64,000 nucleotides of DNA from NCBI GenBank assembly GCA_023238725.1, contig CM041534.1:20555803-20619802 (forward strand), written 5' to 3'. The stretch comes from Scortum barcoo (lineage: Eukaryota; Chordata; Actinopteri; Centrarchiformes; Terapontidae). The position numbers and the translations under genes are program-made. The notes under the pieces were generated by a model, which searched no databases, was not told the origin of the DNA, and saw only the letters and a list, made by a program, of their open reading frames with translations. The stretch's first letter is position 1, and every line of letters starts with the position of its first letter. This document shows positions 35,708 to 49,800 of this stretch, in pieces.

Positions 35708-38700
35708 ATGAGCGTCTCTTTGGATATTAGACTGAAAAGAGCCAACAAAGTTTACCATGAAGGGGTGAGTAACAGCAGAGAGATGACAAACTGTTTGTTT
35801 AGTTTACATTAATAAACTCCTCTGTGCCTGTGTTTGACAGAAATGTCTTTATAAACAGTCAGTGGACATTTTAAGATATCATGAAGATTATTATTTAAAG
35901 ACGCTACGATAGTTAATCAACGTGCTGGTCGTCCTCACATGACCAGCAGCTGATCAGATTCACACATGTGAATACATGAATACATGAATATTAGGTGTGG
36001 ATAAATTAATGTAGTTTACAGTTTATGGTCCATTCAGACACTGTTAGCTATCACTTAGCAGGACACAGCAAACAAATGTATGGAAGCTGATTTATGCAAA
36101 TTTAATAAAAAAAAAATTTCAAATTAAAATGAGGTAATTAAAATATTGGCTTAGTATATCAAAATTAGGAAAATTTAGTCAACATAATGAGAAACTATTG
36201 AGTTGATGACTTATTACAGAATGAGAATTTATTTGAGATAGTTAGGATTTATCTTTCTCAAAATAATTACTCAAAACCTACTGAGGGACTGTGTCTGAAA
36301 AACTTCCTTAAAATAATGACTTTTTTTTCAAAGTTCCTTAGTATCTCTGTAAACGAGTTTCCAAAGAAGTTGGTAGTAGTAGGTAGAAGTAGTCTTTTTT
36401 TACTGAATTTTTCTGGGTGGAGATTGGCCTTCATACTATTATGCACCTGTGAAATATATTTTTAAAGTTATTTAATCTAAATATTGCTGAAATTACTAAC
36501 TGGGTGACTGAATTCAGTTTAACACCAGTACAGAATGAGAATTTAATCAGGATGCATTTTTGGTTCATACCATCAAACACCACAGTTTAAGATATTAAAA
36601 TTGTTCCTGTCAGTGGTTAACTTCTGTTGTTGTTTTGCGTGCAGGAAGTGGTGGCCGGCGTCATCCTGCTGGTGTGTAAGGAGCCTCTGCAGCATCACGG
36701 CATCTCGCTGAGCATGGAGGGACTGGTGAACCTGCAGCTGAGCTCCAAGAGCGTCGGCGTCTTCGAGGCTTTCTACAACTCTGTCAAGGTGAACCATGAG
36801 CCGCCTGGAGCTACATGATGTAAACAAGATCTTTGTCAAAGAGAGGGGGAGAGATATGAAGGAGCTGTTTCTTAATAAACTGGGCACTTTAGGCACAACA
36901 GGGTCAAATGAGGAACTTAAAGACTTGAAGCCATTTTGTAGTGTTCACTGGATTATTTTTGTTTCCCATTAACATGATTGAAGTGTAGATCTTGCATGAA
37001 CATATTGAGCTCAAATGTAGATGACCTTTTGACATATATAAGTGATGAAGGTGATTTAAAGGTGGAGTCTGCAATTCTGGAGAGCCACAATCGTCATATG
37101 ATTAGATGAATCAAGGATTTCAACTCACTTCAAGTTATCGTTAAGTACTCAGAAAAGCATGGATGTTAGTGCTTCAACGATTATTAGCATTTTCAAATCA
37201 AGTAATCTTCCAATTATATTCTCAGTTAATCATTTTTCAGCAAGAGAAATCTCTAAATTCTCTCCTTTGAGAAGCTGGAACCAGAGATAAACCAGGGTTT
37301 ATATCTTTGCTTCATAAATGAATTCAGAAATCAACTAAACAGTGTGTTGACTATGATATAAGGAACAAATATGACAAAACAGCTTAAAAATGATGTAAAA
37401 ATTCAGTTTTGAGGAATCAGTATCAGCTAACAGTATCAGTTTCTGGAATCAGTGTGACATGATATTGATCATTAACACACAGTTGTCAGTAAACTGTTGC
37501 TAATGTTAATCTGAACAATCATTTTGTGCCCCACCTGTCTCGCGTCGCAGCCCATCCAGCTGATCAGCAGTAACATCGAGGTGGCCAGGGCAGGAAAAGT
37601 CCCGGGAGGCAAAACGGAGATCCCCTTTGAGTTCCCCCTGAACTCAAAAGGCAACAAAATCCTGTACGAGACGTATCACGGCGTGTTCGTCAACATCCAG
37701 GTGAGTGAGGACATTTTGAACAGTAATATTACTGGGGGCTTGTTACTGTGCGGTCGCTGCGTTTAACTCTTTTTACACACTTTTTATCAGGAAATTATTA
37801 AAACACACACTAAAACACACTTCTAGTCTGATTCCTGTTCATCTTCCAAGATATCAGGGAACATCTCCGCTCTGATATCATGACAGTTCACAATCACAGT
37901 TTAACAGTTTATGATATCACACAGCTGTAGAGACAAACGCTTTTTGTACACACACATATACACAAATATTTAGACTGTCAGATTTATAAAACCGCACTGG
38001 TTCTGTTTTATAAATCTCAATCACTCTGAGACTCATTTCCACTCCCACAGTCTGCCATAAATCGATGTAGAAACACCTTAAAACATCTGTTGGAGGTTGG
38101 AGCCTCTTCTAAAAACTCAAAGCAACATAAACAAATTCCATATTCTTAATTTTTATGTAATTAAATTAAATTGTGTTTAATCAAGCTGAATAATATATAT
38201 CAATATAACAACACCAAGAGTGCCAAGAATGAACTTATATTTGAAACAAAAAGAAAACGGTAGCTCAGTGTTCAGGTTGAAATAGTTTAATGTGGTAAGA
38301 ATGAAGTTTTTCTGTCAGTAAACGTCCTGTTGGTCTCGCCCTCAGTACTCCCTCCGCTGTGACATGAAGCGCTCTCTGCTGGCCAAAGACCTGAGCAGGA
38401 ACTGTGAGTTCATCGTTCACTGTCAGGTGAGAAGATTGATTCACAGATGGATAAAGAATCAAACTCTGTTCATCACTGTTAACTAACAGCCCCAAAACTT
38501 TTGTGTTTCAGCCGCAGAAAGCCAAAGTCGTCCCCACGCCGGTCAACTTCACCATCACTCCAGACACCCTGCAAAACTCCCGCGAGGTGAGAAAAAATAA
38601 TTTTATTTGATTATTTTTGTTTTTCTTTGAGCTGTGCTGAGAGGACAAACTCGCTCTCTGTCCTCAGAGGACTTCGCTGCCAAAGTTTCTCATCAGAGGC

Positions 38701-40104
38701 CATTTAGACGCCACCAACTGTGTGATCAGCCAACCGCTGACCGGAGAGGTGGTGGTGGAGAACTCGGACGTTCCCATCAAGAGCATCGAGCTGCAGCTTG
38801 TTCGAGTGGAGACATGCGGTAAGATCCAGCTGCCAGACGGATATTTGTTTGTTTATTTGTATATTCTGCTTTTTCTAAACGTCTGCTGTGTTCAGGCTGC
38901 GCTGAAGGTTACGCCAGAGATGCCACCGAGATCCAGAACATCCAGATCGCAGAAGGTGACGTCTGCCACGGCCTCTCCATTCCCATCTACATGGTCTTCC
39001 CCCGGCTGTTCACCTGCCCCACGCTGGAGACCACCAACTTCAAAGTCGGTCAGTAAAACCCTCCAGTCCTCTTTAGGTTCTCTGCAGTGGTGTTTTCATT
39101 TATCCAGGTATTAAACATAAACATAAACAAATCCTCCACAGTCTTCTTCACACAAGTTGATGTCAGTTAAATCTTTAGAAAGGCGTCACAAATCTGTACA
39201 TTTCTGTACATACAGCTAAAAAACACTCAAACATTAATTATCTTCAGCAGATTAATATACATTTAATGCAAAAGTATGGTTCATTGATTTGTTTTAATAG
39301 TTCCTGGGAAGCAATGGAGGTCTGTGGCTCAGAAAACGACAATATCATGCTATAACACATAGAACATACTCATCTGTAACGTCCATTCATTGTTGGTTTT
39401 TATTTTATGATGGGATTTATTCACAAAAAGTAAACTATAAACTAAAAACGGTTTATATCACCAGATTTGGACATTAATTACGTTAAAGTTGTAGCAGAGA
39501 AATGTCAAAGATGTTTGAGGTTTAGAAATGGCGTCTCCTTTTGTACAGTACAGAGCTCTGACAGGTTTATTTGTCTCCTTCAGAATATTTTTATCTTTAG
39601 TACTTTAATTTTAGACATTCTGATTATGTTAAATGTTTGTTAACAAAGAAAATGTGTTGAAATATTGTTTCCAGCCTACAAAATAAAATGTCAAGTGAAA
39701 TATCTTGAAAAAGTAGAACCCTTCAGAACAATGAACTGATAACTGTTTTGGTTGATTAAATAATCATTTTCCTCAAGGATAATTTATTCCTTCAGTGTTT
39801 TTCTAGAGTTTTGTTCCTCACCAACAAATGTGTGGAGTAATTAACATATTACACTTTATTCTCGTATCCATTCGTGAAAGGAAGTTCTCATAAAATATGA
39901 TCATGATCTCATTCTGTCTGCCTAAAAGTCAGTGAGCGTTTCCTAAAACAAATCAGTGATATTTCAGACGTTGATCCTGTTCCTGTGATGTGATGAGATG
40001 TTTGTGTTTTGTCCTCTTTAGAGTTTGAAGTCAACATCGTCATCGTGCTTCACGATGATCATCTGATCACAGAGAACTTCCCTCTGAAGCTCTGCAGAGT
40101 CTGA
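35708..40104 (+). CDS. vps26c: VPS26C (DSCR3), Retriever subunit
   Basis: VPS26C is an arrestin-fold subunit that joins VPS35L and VPS29 in Retriever, part of the Commander machinery recycling cargo from endosomes to the cell surface. Eight coding exons are readable: 35,708-35,764, 36,645-36,788, 37,551-37,700, 38,346-38,426, 38,512-38,586, 38,668-38,818, 38,896-39,048 and 40,022-40,104. Splice phases agree throughout and total 297 aa plus stop, the same length as the human protein. Diagnostic stretches are RLKRANKVYHEG (exon 1), SKSVGVFEAFYNSVK, GNKILYETYHGVFVNIQ, CDMKRSLLAKDLSRN, PTPVNFTITPDTLQN, ELQLVRVETCGCAEGYARDA and the C-terminal HLITENFPLKLCRV. The ATG is the first of the ORF and begins MSVSLDIRLKRANK, matching the family start. 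It is convergent with ttc3 on the other strand. Confidence 0.97.
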
Positions 40105-40819
40105 ACCCGGATCAGCTCAGAGATAAGTTCACTGCAACACGTAGGACTGAAACCACAGAGCACACAAACCTCTAAAGATGAAGCTCGCTCCATTTTCTTT
40201 TGTGAATACAGACAAATGTGACCAAATGTGACCAAAAGTGCTTCAATAGATGGTTCCTTTTTCTTTAAGTATATATCAGTTTAATGTCACGTTCTTGAAA
40301 GTAAATTTATAAATTTGTTTTTTCCCACAGAATTGAATCCCATTGTCTGAAGTATTTTATGAAATTTTATGAAATTATGTATAATAATACAGATCAAATT
40401 CTTATTTTGCTTGATAGGACTCTTACTCTGTTAATTATAATTCAATATAGTTACCGTCAAACATTTTATGTAAGTGTTTGAATAGTGTCTCTGGGATGTT
40501 GTGCAGATGTAAAGACATCCACCATGATTGTCAGCTGATGGGGTTTGGACTGTTGTCATCGAGATAATGAATCGATTAATTTTGCCTCCATGACAACTGA
40601 GCAAACTCAGATCAGCTGATGAAAAAAGCCCTGGGAAGAAAATTTGTAAATGGACCTTGAGTTTGGATTGTCAAACTATTTTTCCCAAAAAACCTCCAAC
40701 AAGCATCTTAAAAGTTGTTTGTTTATCGTCAAAGGATGAATTCAGACTTTTCACAACAAGTGAATCAGATTAAAACAACAGATGAGACATTTGAGACGCA
40801 TCGTTTCATCAGTTATTCA

Positions 40820-40825
40820 TTTATT
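40820..40825 (-). terminator. candidate poly(A) signal for ttc3
   Basis: TTTATT on the plus strand reads AATAAA on the minus strand, 274 bp after the ttc3 stop codon. Its use is inferred. Confidence 0.4.
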
Positions 40826-41057
40826 AAGGATCAAGATGTTCAAAATGCTGAACGTTTGAATCAAGTCTGAGCAGAGAAATTAATTACGGGTGCAGGTTAA
40901 TATATAAAATCATTTACTGCTCATTAAAGAATTATATGTGGTAGACACCGTAAAATCAAAAATAAAAAGATCTGAGCACTTAATGACAACAACAATGTAT
41001 ATGACAAATTTCAGTTTACTTGTGATTTTAGATTTTAATGAAATATAAAAAAGGAAA

Positions 41058-41072
41058 AATAAAGAAAATAAA
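41058..41072 (+). terminator. two candidate poly(A) signals for vps26c
   Basis: AATAAA occurs at 41,058-41,063 and 41,067-41,072 on the plus strand, about 960 bp after the vps26c stop. They lie within 45 bp of the ttc3 stop codon on the opposite strand. If used, the two transcripts overlap at their 3' ends. Confidence 0.35.
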
Positions 41073-41098
41073 AGCGTGTGTCGTAAAGGTTTAAGACA

Positions 41099-43808
41099 TC
41101 AGGGAGCTTGGCGTCTTCGGCCAGGCAGCAGGGGGAAGTCGTCCGGCAGCAAAGCGTGATCTCTGCAGGTGGGACAGGTGCTCTGCTCCTTCAGCCACGA
41201 CCTGATGCACTGAACACGAACACAGGAAGCACTTTAAAACATTTAGTCAACCTCGTTTTCACAGAATACGATCAGGCCTCATTTGCCTTCTCCAAAGTCA
41301 AATTCAAGCACATTTCCAAGCTTTCACAGCACCTGGCTGAGGTAAATTACACTCAAATCTATTACACTATCATCCATCTGTATATATTTCTCCGTACCTA
41401 CAATGCAGTGTTCAGTCGGATTTATCACATTAAGGCACTTTTAAAACCTTGAAAACATTACAATTAAAGCATTTTCAAGGATTTCCAGCACCGGTACAAA
41501 CCTTGTAATAGTTTAATTTTGTTCCACCACTTAGCTGTTGGTCTAAATGTGCAAAGCAGCTTAACAACAATGTGCCAACAAGACTTTTAAATGTACTTTG
41601 ACATCTTAAGTCTGATTTTGTTTTTCTGCAAAATGAAATTTAGAAAGTTTTAAAGACCACATGGACAGAATTTAATACCTTTTTCAGGGTAATCGAAAAT
41701 TAGAAGCAACTATAAACACCTACATTATCATTTAGCACTATTATTTTTTATTATTAGGTACATGAATTTATCACATTTTGTCAGTGATATAATTAGATAA
41801 GTGGCAAAAGGATTTAAGGTTAAAGGTGTTACTGAAAACATTTTTATGTAGACAAATAATTTAAAATAAGTGATTCACCCACAGAGCTTTTAGCAACTTT
41901 TCTTCTTGTTTCACTCCACCAAACTGTGAAATATGAAGGTTGTGCGTCTGCTACACAAAGAAAAGTGGACTTCATTCATCCCAACTGACGTCAGAGAAAA
42001 TAGTTTAAGCAGAACATAATAAAAAAGTGAGAATAACTCCCACTGAGCCTCCATTTAAATAATAAAAAAAAAAGTCTGGTTTATGGTTTAAATTCTAAAG
42101 GCCATTTAAAAATCCGTCAGCTGCAGGGTTTTTCATTTTAAAGGGCAGCAAACTTCACAGCGGCGTCTTCGCTCACCTCGTTGTGGAAACTGTGTCGACA
42201 CTCGAGCACGCAGATGTCATCCGGACTCATGTCGTCGTGACAGATGATGCAGGGATCCTCAACGTTCAGCTGAAACCAAGAACAGATTCAGAGTCAGCTC
42301 CGGACCAGAGACTAAAGACCAGCGAGCAAATTCTTCATTACGCTCAGTGACAAGTTTGTTTTTAAGATTCCCTCAGAAGACTTTTAATAACCTCAGTCAT
42401 CTGCACCATTTAAACATGTCCAATACTTTAAATTATGACCAAACACATGCAAAACTGATGACAATAAAAACCTCAGTTACTACTTTTACTGCACCACAAT
42501 TTGAAGGCCAATATTGTACTTTTCATTCACCACATTTATGTTGTAGGTTCAAATGAATACAAAGTATAATGACTTTTTTCGTCTTCTGAAAAACACCCAC
42601 ATTTCATTTCATCCACTTTTTTTGCATCAGTATCGTCTTTTAAATTGCTTCTTAATCAAATGTTTTACATATACCCTGAAATTAATTACATTTACTTCCC
42701 TATGTCACTTATTTTTACTTTATTTATTGTGTTTTTCACCTTTTTGTATATCAAAGTTCAAGGAGTTTCTTTGTTTATATTATATATCTGATTATTGTTG
42801 CAAGCTGTTTTTTTTCTTTTTTTGTTGTTAAAATGTTATTCTGAATTAAGTGGTAGACAACAGTTACAATAACAGCAGCAACACCCACTAAAGTCAGTGC
42901 CGTTCATATTTAAATGGATTAAAGGACCGTGGACTCACTGCGATGGAGCTAGTGGCTCTTTGAGGTCCGAGTTGCTGCCACACTGGGGGGTTCACACGTT
43001 GAGCTGGACTCCCACGTCCTGTGTTGTTCAATCTGTCTGAATTAATCCTCTCCTTAAAAAAAACAAAACAAACAAAAAAAACAATCAATGATGTGTTTTC
43101 AGATGAAAAATGATTTGATTCTCACGGGAGACCTGAGCATTACTATTTTTATTTTATTTTAACATAAAATCACTTCTTTTTGCATGATTTGTCTAATTTT
43201 CGTATTGTTTAACTTCTTAATTACCGGTTTAATCTGTTATAGATTAAACCAGTTGTATTTCTTTTTTTTATATTCTGTTTTGCTGTACTTTTATAGTTTT
43301 CCATGCAAGATGATAATTACAGAACCGAACTGTTTCATTATGGGATGTTCAGGAAACACAGTTTAATGTAGGAGAGTTTATGGCCGCTTGTGTGACAAGG
43401 AGCTCCAACAGAGAAAATAACAGCTGGGGAAAAATCATTTAAAGATCCCGACAAGAGAGAGCTACATACGTTTAGATGTGTTTGTTCGGCTTAATGAATT
43501 AAATTTGGGGGAAAAGCATCAAAGATTTCATATCTTATCCTTGAAGTTAAAGTTTATTTCATGACAGTGATTGACAGCGATTATCTACAAAAAGATTAAA
43601 CATTAAAATTTGTCTGAGCCCACCATATTTGTGTTCTCCACAAAATTAAAACCTTTAAAAAAATAAAAAAACAACAAAAAAAAAAACACCTACCTGATGG
43701 TCCAGGATCAGCTGGGTCACTCCACCAACCATATCCTGCAACGCGATGTTGGTCAGGCTCCCACCGCTGGACAAACGAAACTCCTGAATGAACCTCCGTA
43801 AGTCTGAG
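41099..43808 (-). CDS. ttc3: ttc3 exons 35-38: pre-RING region and RING-H2 domain
   Basis: Exons are 43,694-43,808, 42,939-43,052, 42,177-42,269 and 41,099-41,209. The first continues the conserved helical segment begun in exon 34 (LRRFIQEFRLSSGGSLTNIA); the second is a variable linker. The last two make the RING-H2: CIICHDD as the first Cys pair, then CVLECRHSFHNEC across the exon junction, giving the Cys-His-His-Cys ligands, and CPTC as the last pair. Ligand spacing is complete, so E2 binding and ligase activity are expected. The protein ends 19 residues after the last Cys. Confidence 0.93.
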
Positions 43809-46800
43809 CTGAACACACACACACAGCACATTTATTTATGTATCTACTGCTTACATTCGTACATTTGACCTGCAGTTGTCTGTAAATCCAAATGTAGTTT
43901 CCTCCTTTTGTTTGCGTCCATTTTTTGGGCTGCACAAGTGAAATCCTTTTAACCAAAACATCAGAGTTTCAGCATTTAATGCTCAGATGCAAAATAATTA
44001 TGAAATTACAAATGCATTACATGGCCAAAAAAGAGACTTCTCTTGTTGTTGAAACCTGACTGATACTGGATTTTTGAGGCAAATATTGAAAAATGTGAGT
44101 CTAAAAAAAAAATCCTACAATATCTCTGTATGGTTTAGTTTTTTAGATGTGAACACAAAACAAAATGAATTTTGATAGAGATCCCTAACATTTGATTTTT
44201 AAGAATTACAACCAGCTGACATACAAATAGTCCTAAACGCTGAAACACCTCGGAGGTCTGTGTTACCTCGAGTAGTCGGGGAACATGGTGGCTAGGCGCT
44301 CCATGGTTTTGTCGAACACGGTGTTGCTCGGAGGTTTGTGGTGCGTCTGAGGCGGCGCGACCGGCTGGCGCGCGACCGGTGGCAATGCGGCTGCAGACTG
44401 TTGGACAAGCGACGGAGGGCTGAGGGAGGACTGGGATGAAGACGAAGGCACAAAGTCCTTGGCCTCCACAGAGAGCTGCAACAAGACATTCATATTTCTA
44501 CATTTAAACAGTCATGAATGTTAAATAACAATATTCATTTTCTAATTTCTGACATATTCTGCTGTTAGAGATGATTTTCTGCTCCTGTTTGATCTGGTAG
44601 TTTTTAAGTTTTATGCTGGATATTTGGTCATAATGGCAAATAAATTCTTACTTATAGTTTCAGCTTTCATGGTGAGACTTTAATAACTGCTGGTGGAAAC
44701 TCTCAATGGATCGATCAATTGTTTAATCACCAATGTCTTGAAATGGTTTGTTTATTCTCACGTTTGAGGCAAAGTGCTGTTCCTGACAAACTAACATCTA
44801 GCTCATCTGGTGAAAAGTCTTACTGTTGCAGTCGGAGGCTCAGGCTGGTTGCTGACGCTGACTGGCAGCAGCTCGCTGACCCTCCTGCCGTTCCTCACTT
44901 GATCCATCTGCTCCTGGTACTGAGCCTGTGGGGCGCAAAGAGACGAGTCTTACTAAACATCTGAAACAACGTCAGGATTCAAAGCATCACAGTTGTTTCT
45001 CTGTGTGTGATGATCTCTCTCTCTCGTGCTTTTGTTGCAGTCTGAAAATGATTGCTGTGTGCAGATTAATCTACCTCAGCAGCAGAGATCTTCTTTTCGG
45101 TTTCTTGGATGTTTGCTCTGCAGCTGTTCCTGGTCACTTCCAGGTCCTGTGTTTGGTATCTGGAGAAAGATTTTAAAAAGTTGCACATGAATCTGTCACC
45201 CTGGCGGTCAAGTCGATCGATTAAAAGCTGTGATCTTTCTCGTCTCACCTCTGTGCTGCCTCGTCCAGTTTGTTCAGCAAAGCCTTGGCGTTGGTCAGCT
45301 CTGTGCTGAGAGCGTACAAACCCTGATCCCGACTGCTCTCCACTACCGACAACTGGAGGAGCAAAACGAGTAAAATTATTCTCTGATGTTCACAGTGAAG
45401 AGAGAACATTTCATTGATACTTTTGACAGACTGGCAGACTTAAAATAAATGTTTCCTCTATCTCTTCTATCGACGTCTTAAGTGCAAAGTAGTTTATTTG
45501 TCGGACCGCAGAGAGGAAAAAAAACCCCGAAGGATACGAAGGTTTTAGATTTAGAACGCAGGGTACCAACAGTATTGGAGATGGGATCCTCTTGATTGAT
45601 AAATAATGAAATGCAAAACTGATTCATTAAAAAGTGTGTCATAACAGCAGTTTTGTAGACTGTTTTTTGTAATAAAGAGTATCGTGGAGAGAAATGTTGG
45701 GAACACAACATCAACAAAGTTCACTGACATCCTCTGTGAGTCTTCATATTTTCTTTGATTAAAATAAAAACGCATGTAAGTTGATTTTGTTTTTTTAACA
45801 GTTTCCTTTAACAGCCTATACTTTGGACAGCGTGTCACGTTTTACTTCACTCGGATGATTTTAGAGACAAGCACTAACTCACTGATTCGGGTTGAGGACT
45901 ATAACCTACCTGAGCTGTGCGAGACCTCCTGGTGGCCGAAATAATCAAGACTTTGCAGCGTTTGATCTCATCCTCCAGACTCATCTTCTCGGCTGCTGAC
46001 TGATTGCTAAAGGAACGGGAAGAAAAAAACTGAACAAAACGTTTCAAGTCTTTTTAGTTTCACGATCAAAGTCTTTGTCACCTCTCGCTCACCTCAGCTC
46101 CAGGAAATCGCTCAGCTTTGCGTCATAGCTGGCTTTCTTCTCTCGGATGTTTCGGGCAAGCCTGCGTGGAAAACAGACGACACAAATATGGGAGAGTAAT
46201 TAGAGATCGATCATCTGATGCTTTTTTTTTATGTTTAATGACCTGACCGACCTGAGACCAAGATCTTGTACACATGTATAGGTTTATATTTTTGAAAACT
46301 AATGTTTTCCTCAGTTTTCAGTCACTAAAACAGACATTTTCTTTGCTTTGTCGTTTTGTTTAATGAGCCTGTGCCTGAAACAACAATGAGGGACTGTGCC
46401 AGAAGGATGTTAAACAAATAAAGGTGAATAAACAGGTATCAAATACCTGTAAATAAAGAAATAATTAGCTGCTGTTGATTTATTACTAACGCTACAGGAA
46501 ATTAAGCTCACTGCTCAGATTGGAAATATTTGGACTCTTTTTGCATTCTGGTATGGACGTGGATCTTTTGTAAATTTAATAATTGTACACAATTATTAAA
46601 AAAAATATCTGTATACATGGAGATAACACATAAAAACAATGAAGAATAGCATGAGATGATGTGTGCCGGAGTACATTAAATCAGCAAAAGGAGGTTTTTG
46701 CACAACGACTTGCCACAGTTAAAACGCCTTGTTATGCTTGTAATCATTTCATACCAGCTTTTACAGTTTTTATAATTTTGTGTAACTTTGGCTTTGTGTC

Positions 46801-49800
46801 TGTATCTAATCTATGGAAGTGTGTCTGGAGGAACTAGAGGAGTCTCCCTCGTTAGTTGGAGGAGAGCCAGAAGAGGAAACTCTGATTTCAGTGTTTTTCC
46901 ATTTATGGACAAAGCATGTGCTGGACCATCTCGTGCAGTCTGGATATGAATTATTATAAACCGCACACTTTTACACATCTCTTGGTCTGCTTTGTTTCAG
47001 TGCAGATTTGAGGCTGTACTTTTATGACCACATGTGTGAATAAGAATTTACTTTTTTTCAAGTGTAACATAGACAAGAATCAGTGAGATAATAAATGCAT
47101 GTACAGATGCTTTAATAAACAGATGTAGAAAATATAATAATCTGTTGATCAGCCTAGGTCTTACCTCCCGTGTTCCTCCACCAACTCTTCGATCTCTGTC
47201 TTGAGGGACTTCAGTGCTTCCTGGTTGGCTTTCTTCTCCTTCTGGTCCTTCTTCACCTCCTCCTCCAGCTTCTGCTGGAACAGTGCCAGCTCTTTATTGG
47301 TCACCTTGAAGAGAGAGAACAACCAATAATGGATCATTAATCACTCAGATTCAGCTCATCGCTTATAAATTTTATATCTGGTTTATGGACCTACCTGTAT
47401 GTTGGCATTGATCTTCTGTACGTCTTCCTCCAGGAGAGCGAGGTCCTCTTTGTGCTTTTGTTTGACTTTGTCCCATCCAATCGTCATTTCCTTCATCTGT
47501 TGCTCCAACTCGTCGATACTCTTCTGCTTTTTGTTAATGTCTCCCTGGAAGAATAAACAAGTACAAACAAAACTCAGTAATAAACAACAACCTAAACAAA
47601 GAACTAGACCAATAAATCATACAGTACGGTGTTGATTTATACCAGACAGTTTGTGTACCGGATTATACTTCAGATCATGTTACTGAAACAGTTAAAAGCT
47701 TCTGTGAGCTTCAGAAGACATTCAAGTCACATGCTTCATGTGCGTTATTGTTTCATTTAGCTTTTATCAGTACACAAACCTTTCCACTTCAGCCAAGCAT
47801 AAAAACTGTTTTGTGAGTTTTCAGTAGTGATGTGTCCTTCCGTGTCGAAGCTTCGAAGCGTGTATTGAGTAATTCAGGTAGATTTCTATGAAGCGCGTAT
47901 CGAAGCTTGTGTCAATGACGTATGTGGTGACGTTCGAAGCCTCATGAAGCGAGCCGGCCGTACCTACGCGTGATGGCTCAGAAAACGGTTCACATCACAA
48001 CAACCTCTCTTTGTTTCCGCTTTCCCTTTTGACCCCGCTAATGTATCAGAAAGCGACACAATATTAATGAGTTAATCATTTATGTATTGGCATACCAAAC
48101 ATCATTCATTCATTTATTCAATTCAAAGCTTCACACACCAAACCATTGTGTCATTATAATCACTCTGCCTGTTTTACATTTATTGTCCACTTGATGGCAC
48201 ATTAGAGCAAATGAAGCATCATGAAGCTTCAGCAGAAGAGTGAAAGCTTCAATGCTCCTTAACTAGATGGTGAGATGAAGTATTCACATCCTTTACTTAA
48301 GTAAAAGTATGCGAGTATTATCAGCAACATTAAATCATCAACAGTGAAAGTACTCACTGTGCAGTATAATGTTCCCTGTCAGTGTGTTTCTGTTATATCT
48401 GATGTTTCTGGATTAATATCAGATAAATGTAGTGGAAATAGAGTACAATATTTTCCTCTGGATGTAAATGAGTAGAAGTATATAGTCATTTAAAATGGAA
48501 ATACTCAGGTACTTGAGTAAAAAGTATTGAGTTACATTCCACCACTGACATGTTCAAATGAAAAATATGCACAAAAAGAAGTGGATTAAAACACATTTAC
48601 TGTCACCATAATATCATTTGTCCATCTGAAAACCACAACAGGTTGGTATTTAAACTGTAAACTTCCCTCACGATTAATGTAAAAAACTGAATGTCTAAAT
48701 CAGTGTCGGCATCAAAAACACAGTAACATATGAGACTCACAGCTGTATGGAAACTCACCTGGTAGCTCTCAAAACGCTCATGAAGCTCTGTGTTCACCGC
48801 TACACTACTCATGGGCTCCGGACACGTCTGAGAAAACACACAAAAAACACATAACTTCAAACTTATGAAGAACTCAGCACCTTTTTACATGTTTCTGTAG
48901 TCCATCTAGTTTATTTTAAAAGTCAGTTAAGAGTTGGTATTAACCTGAACTGAGGCATGTTTCTTCAAAAGGTTCTCCTCAGGTGTCAATGAAGCAATTT
49001 CACCTGAAGATGGATCACAAACTTCACCTTCAGTCTCACCAGTATACAGGTCCAGCTCCCCATAGCCATTAGGGAAATAATAAGGGACTTCTTGTTGACT
49101 ATCGCCATTACTCCACTGGGGATAGAGATTATTTCCTGCCAGAGTCATTCCATTATCTGACTGGCCAAATGGAGGAGGGAGGGAGCCAAATACATAAGGA
49201 TTTGGGAGAACGGGATGAACTTCAGTCTGTGCAGATGAATAACTGTCCACAGAGCTCATGAAAGCGGGGTCGTAACCTGCATGCAAATCAGGAGAGTCTG
49301 TATCTAGATCCACCATTTCATCTAGATCATCCAGATCGTCCAGGTTGTCCAGGTCGTCGAGATCGTCCAGGCGGGGTCCATGTCCGGCCTGCTGCAGGGA
49401 AACGGCGTGTTTAGCCAGACCGATACAACTCCCCATCTTTATGAAGCGGAGGGACTCCAGCAGGAAGGGCTCGAAGCCGCCGGCCTCTTGGATCTTCAGC
49501 TGAGCCAGAGGAGGGAAATTTTCCAGTTCGCCCACCAGCAGCGGGTCCTCAGCAACCAGGGGACCATGCTCCTCCAAGATCTGAGCAAAGTAGCTGCAGT
49601 GGTGGAAAGAATATGCATGGACAATACTAAACGTACAAGGCAGAGCAATGCAGTGCAAAGAAACCATAAAAAAAGCTTCATTCACAGCTGTGTTTCCCAC
49701 AGATTGAGAATTTACAGGTGGTGGTGAGTGGCACAGCGTGACATCATCTTTAGATCGTTCAACCACCCTAACAAGTCAAAATAAGATTTGTAACGTTAAC

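Noticed and set aside
49594..49766. Upstream extension of the large ttc3 exon 25 frame
   Set aside because: The acceptor at 49,595-49,594 joins in phase to exon 24 and matches the conserved YFAQILEEHGPL. The extension is stop-free intron sequence.
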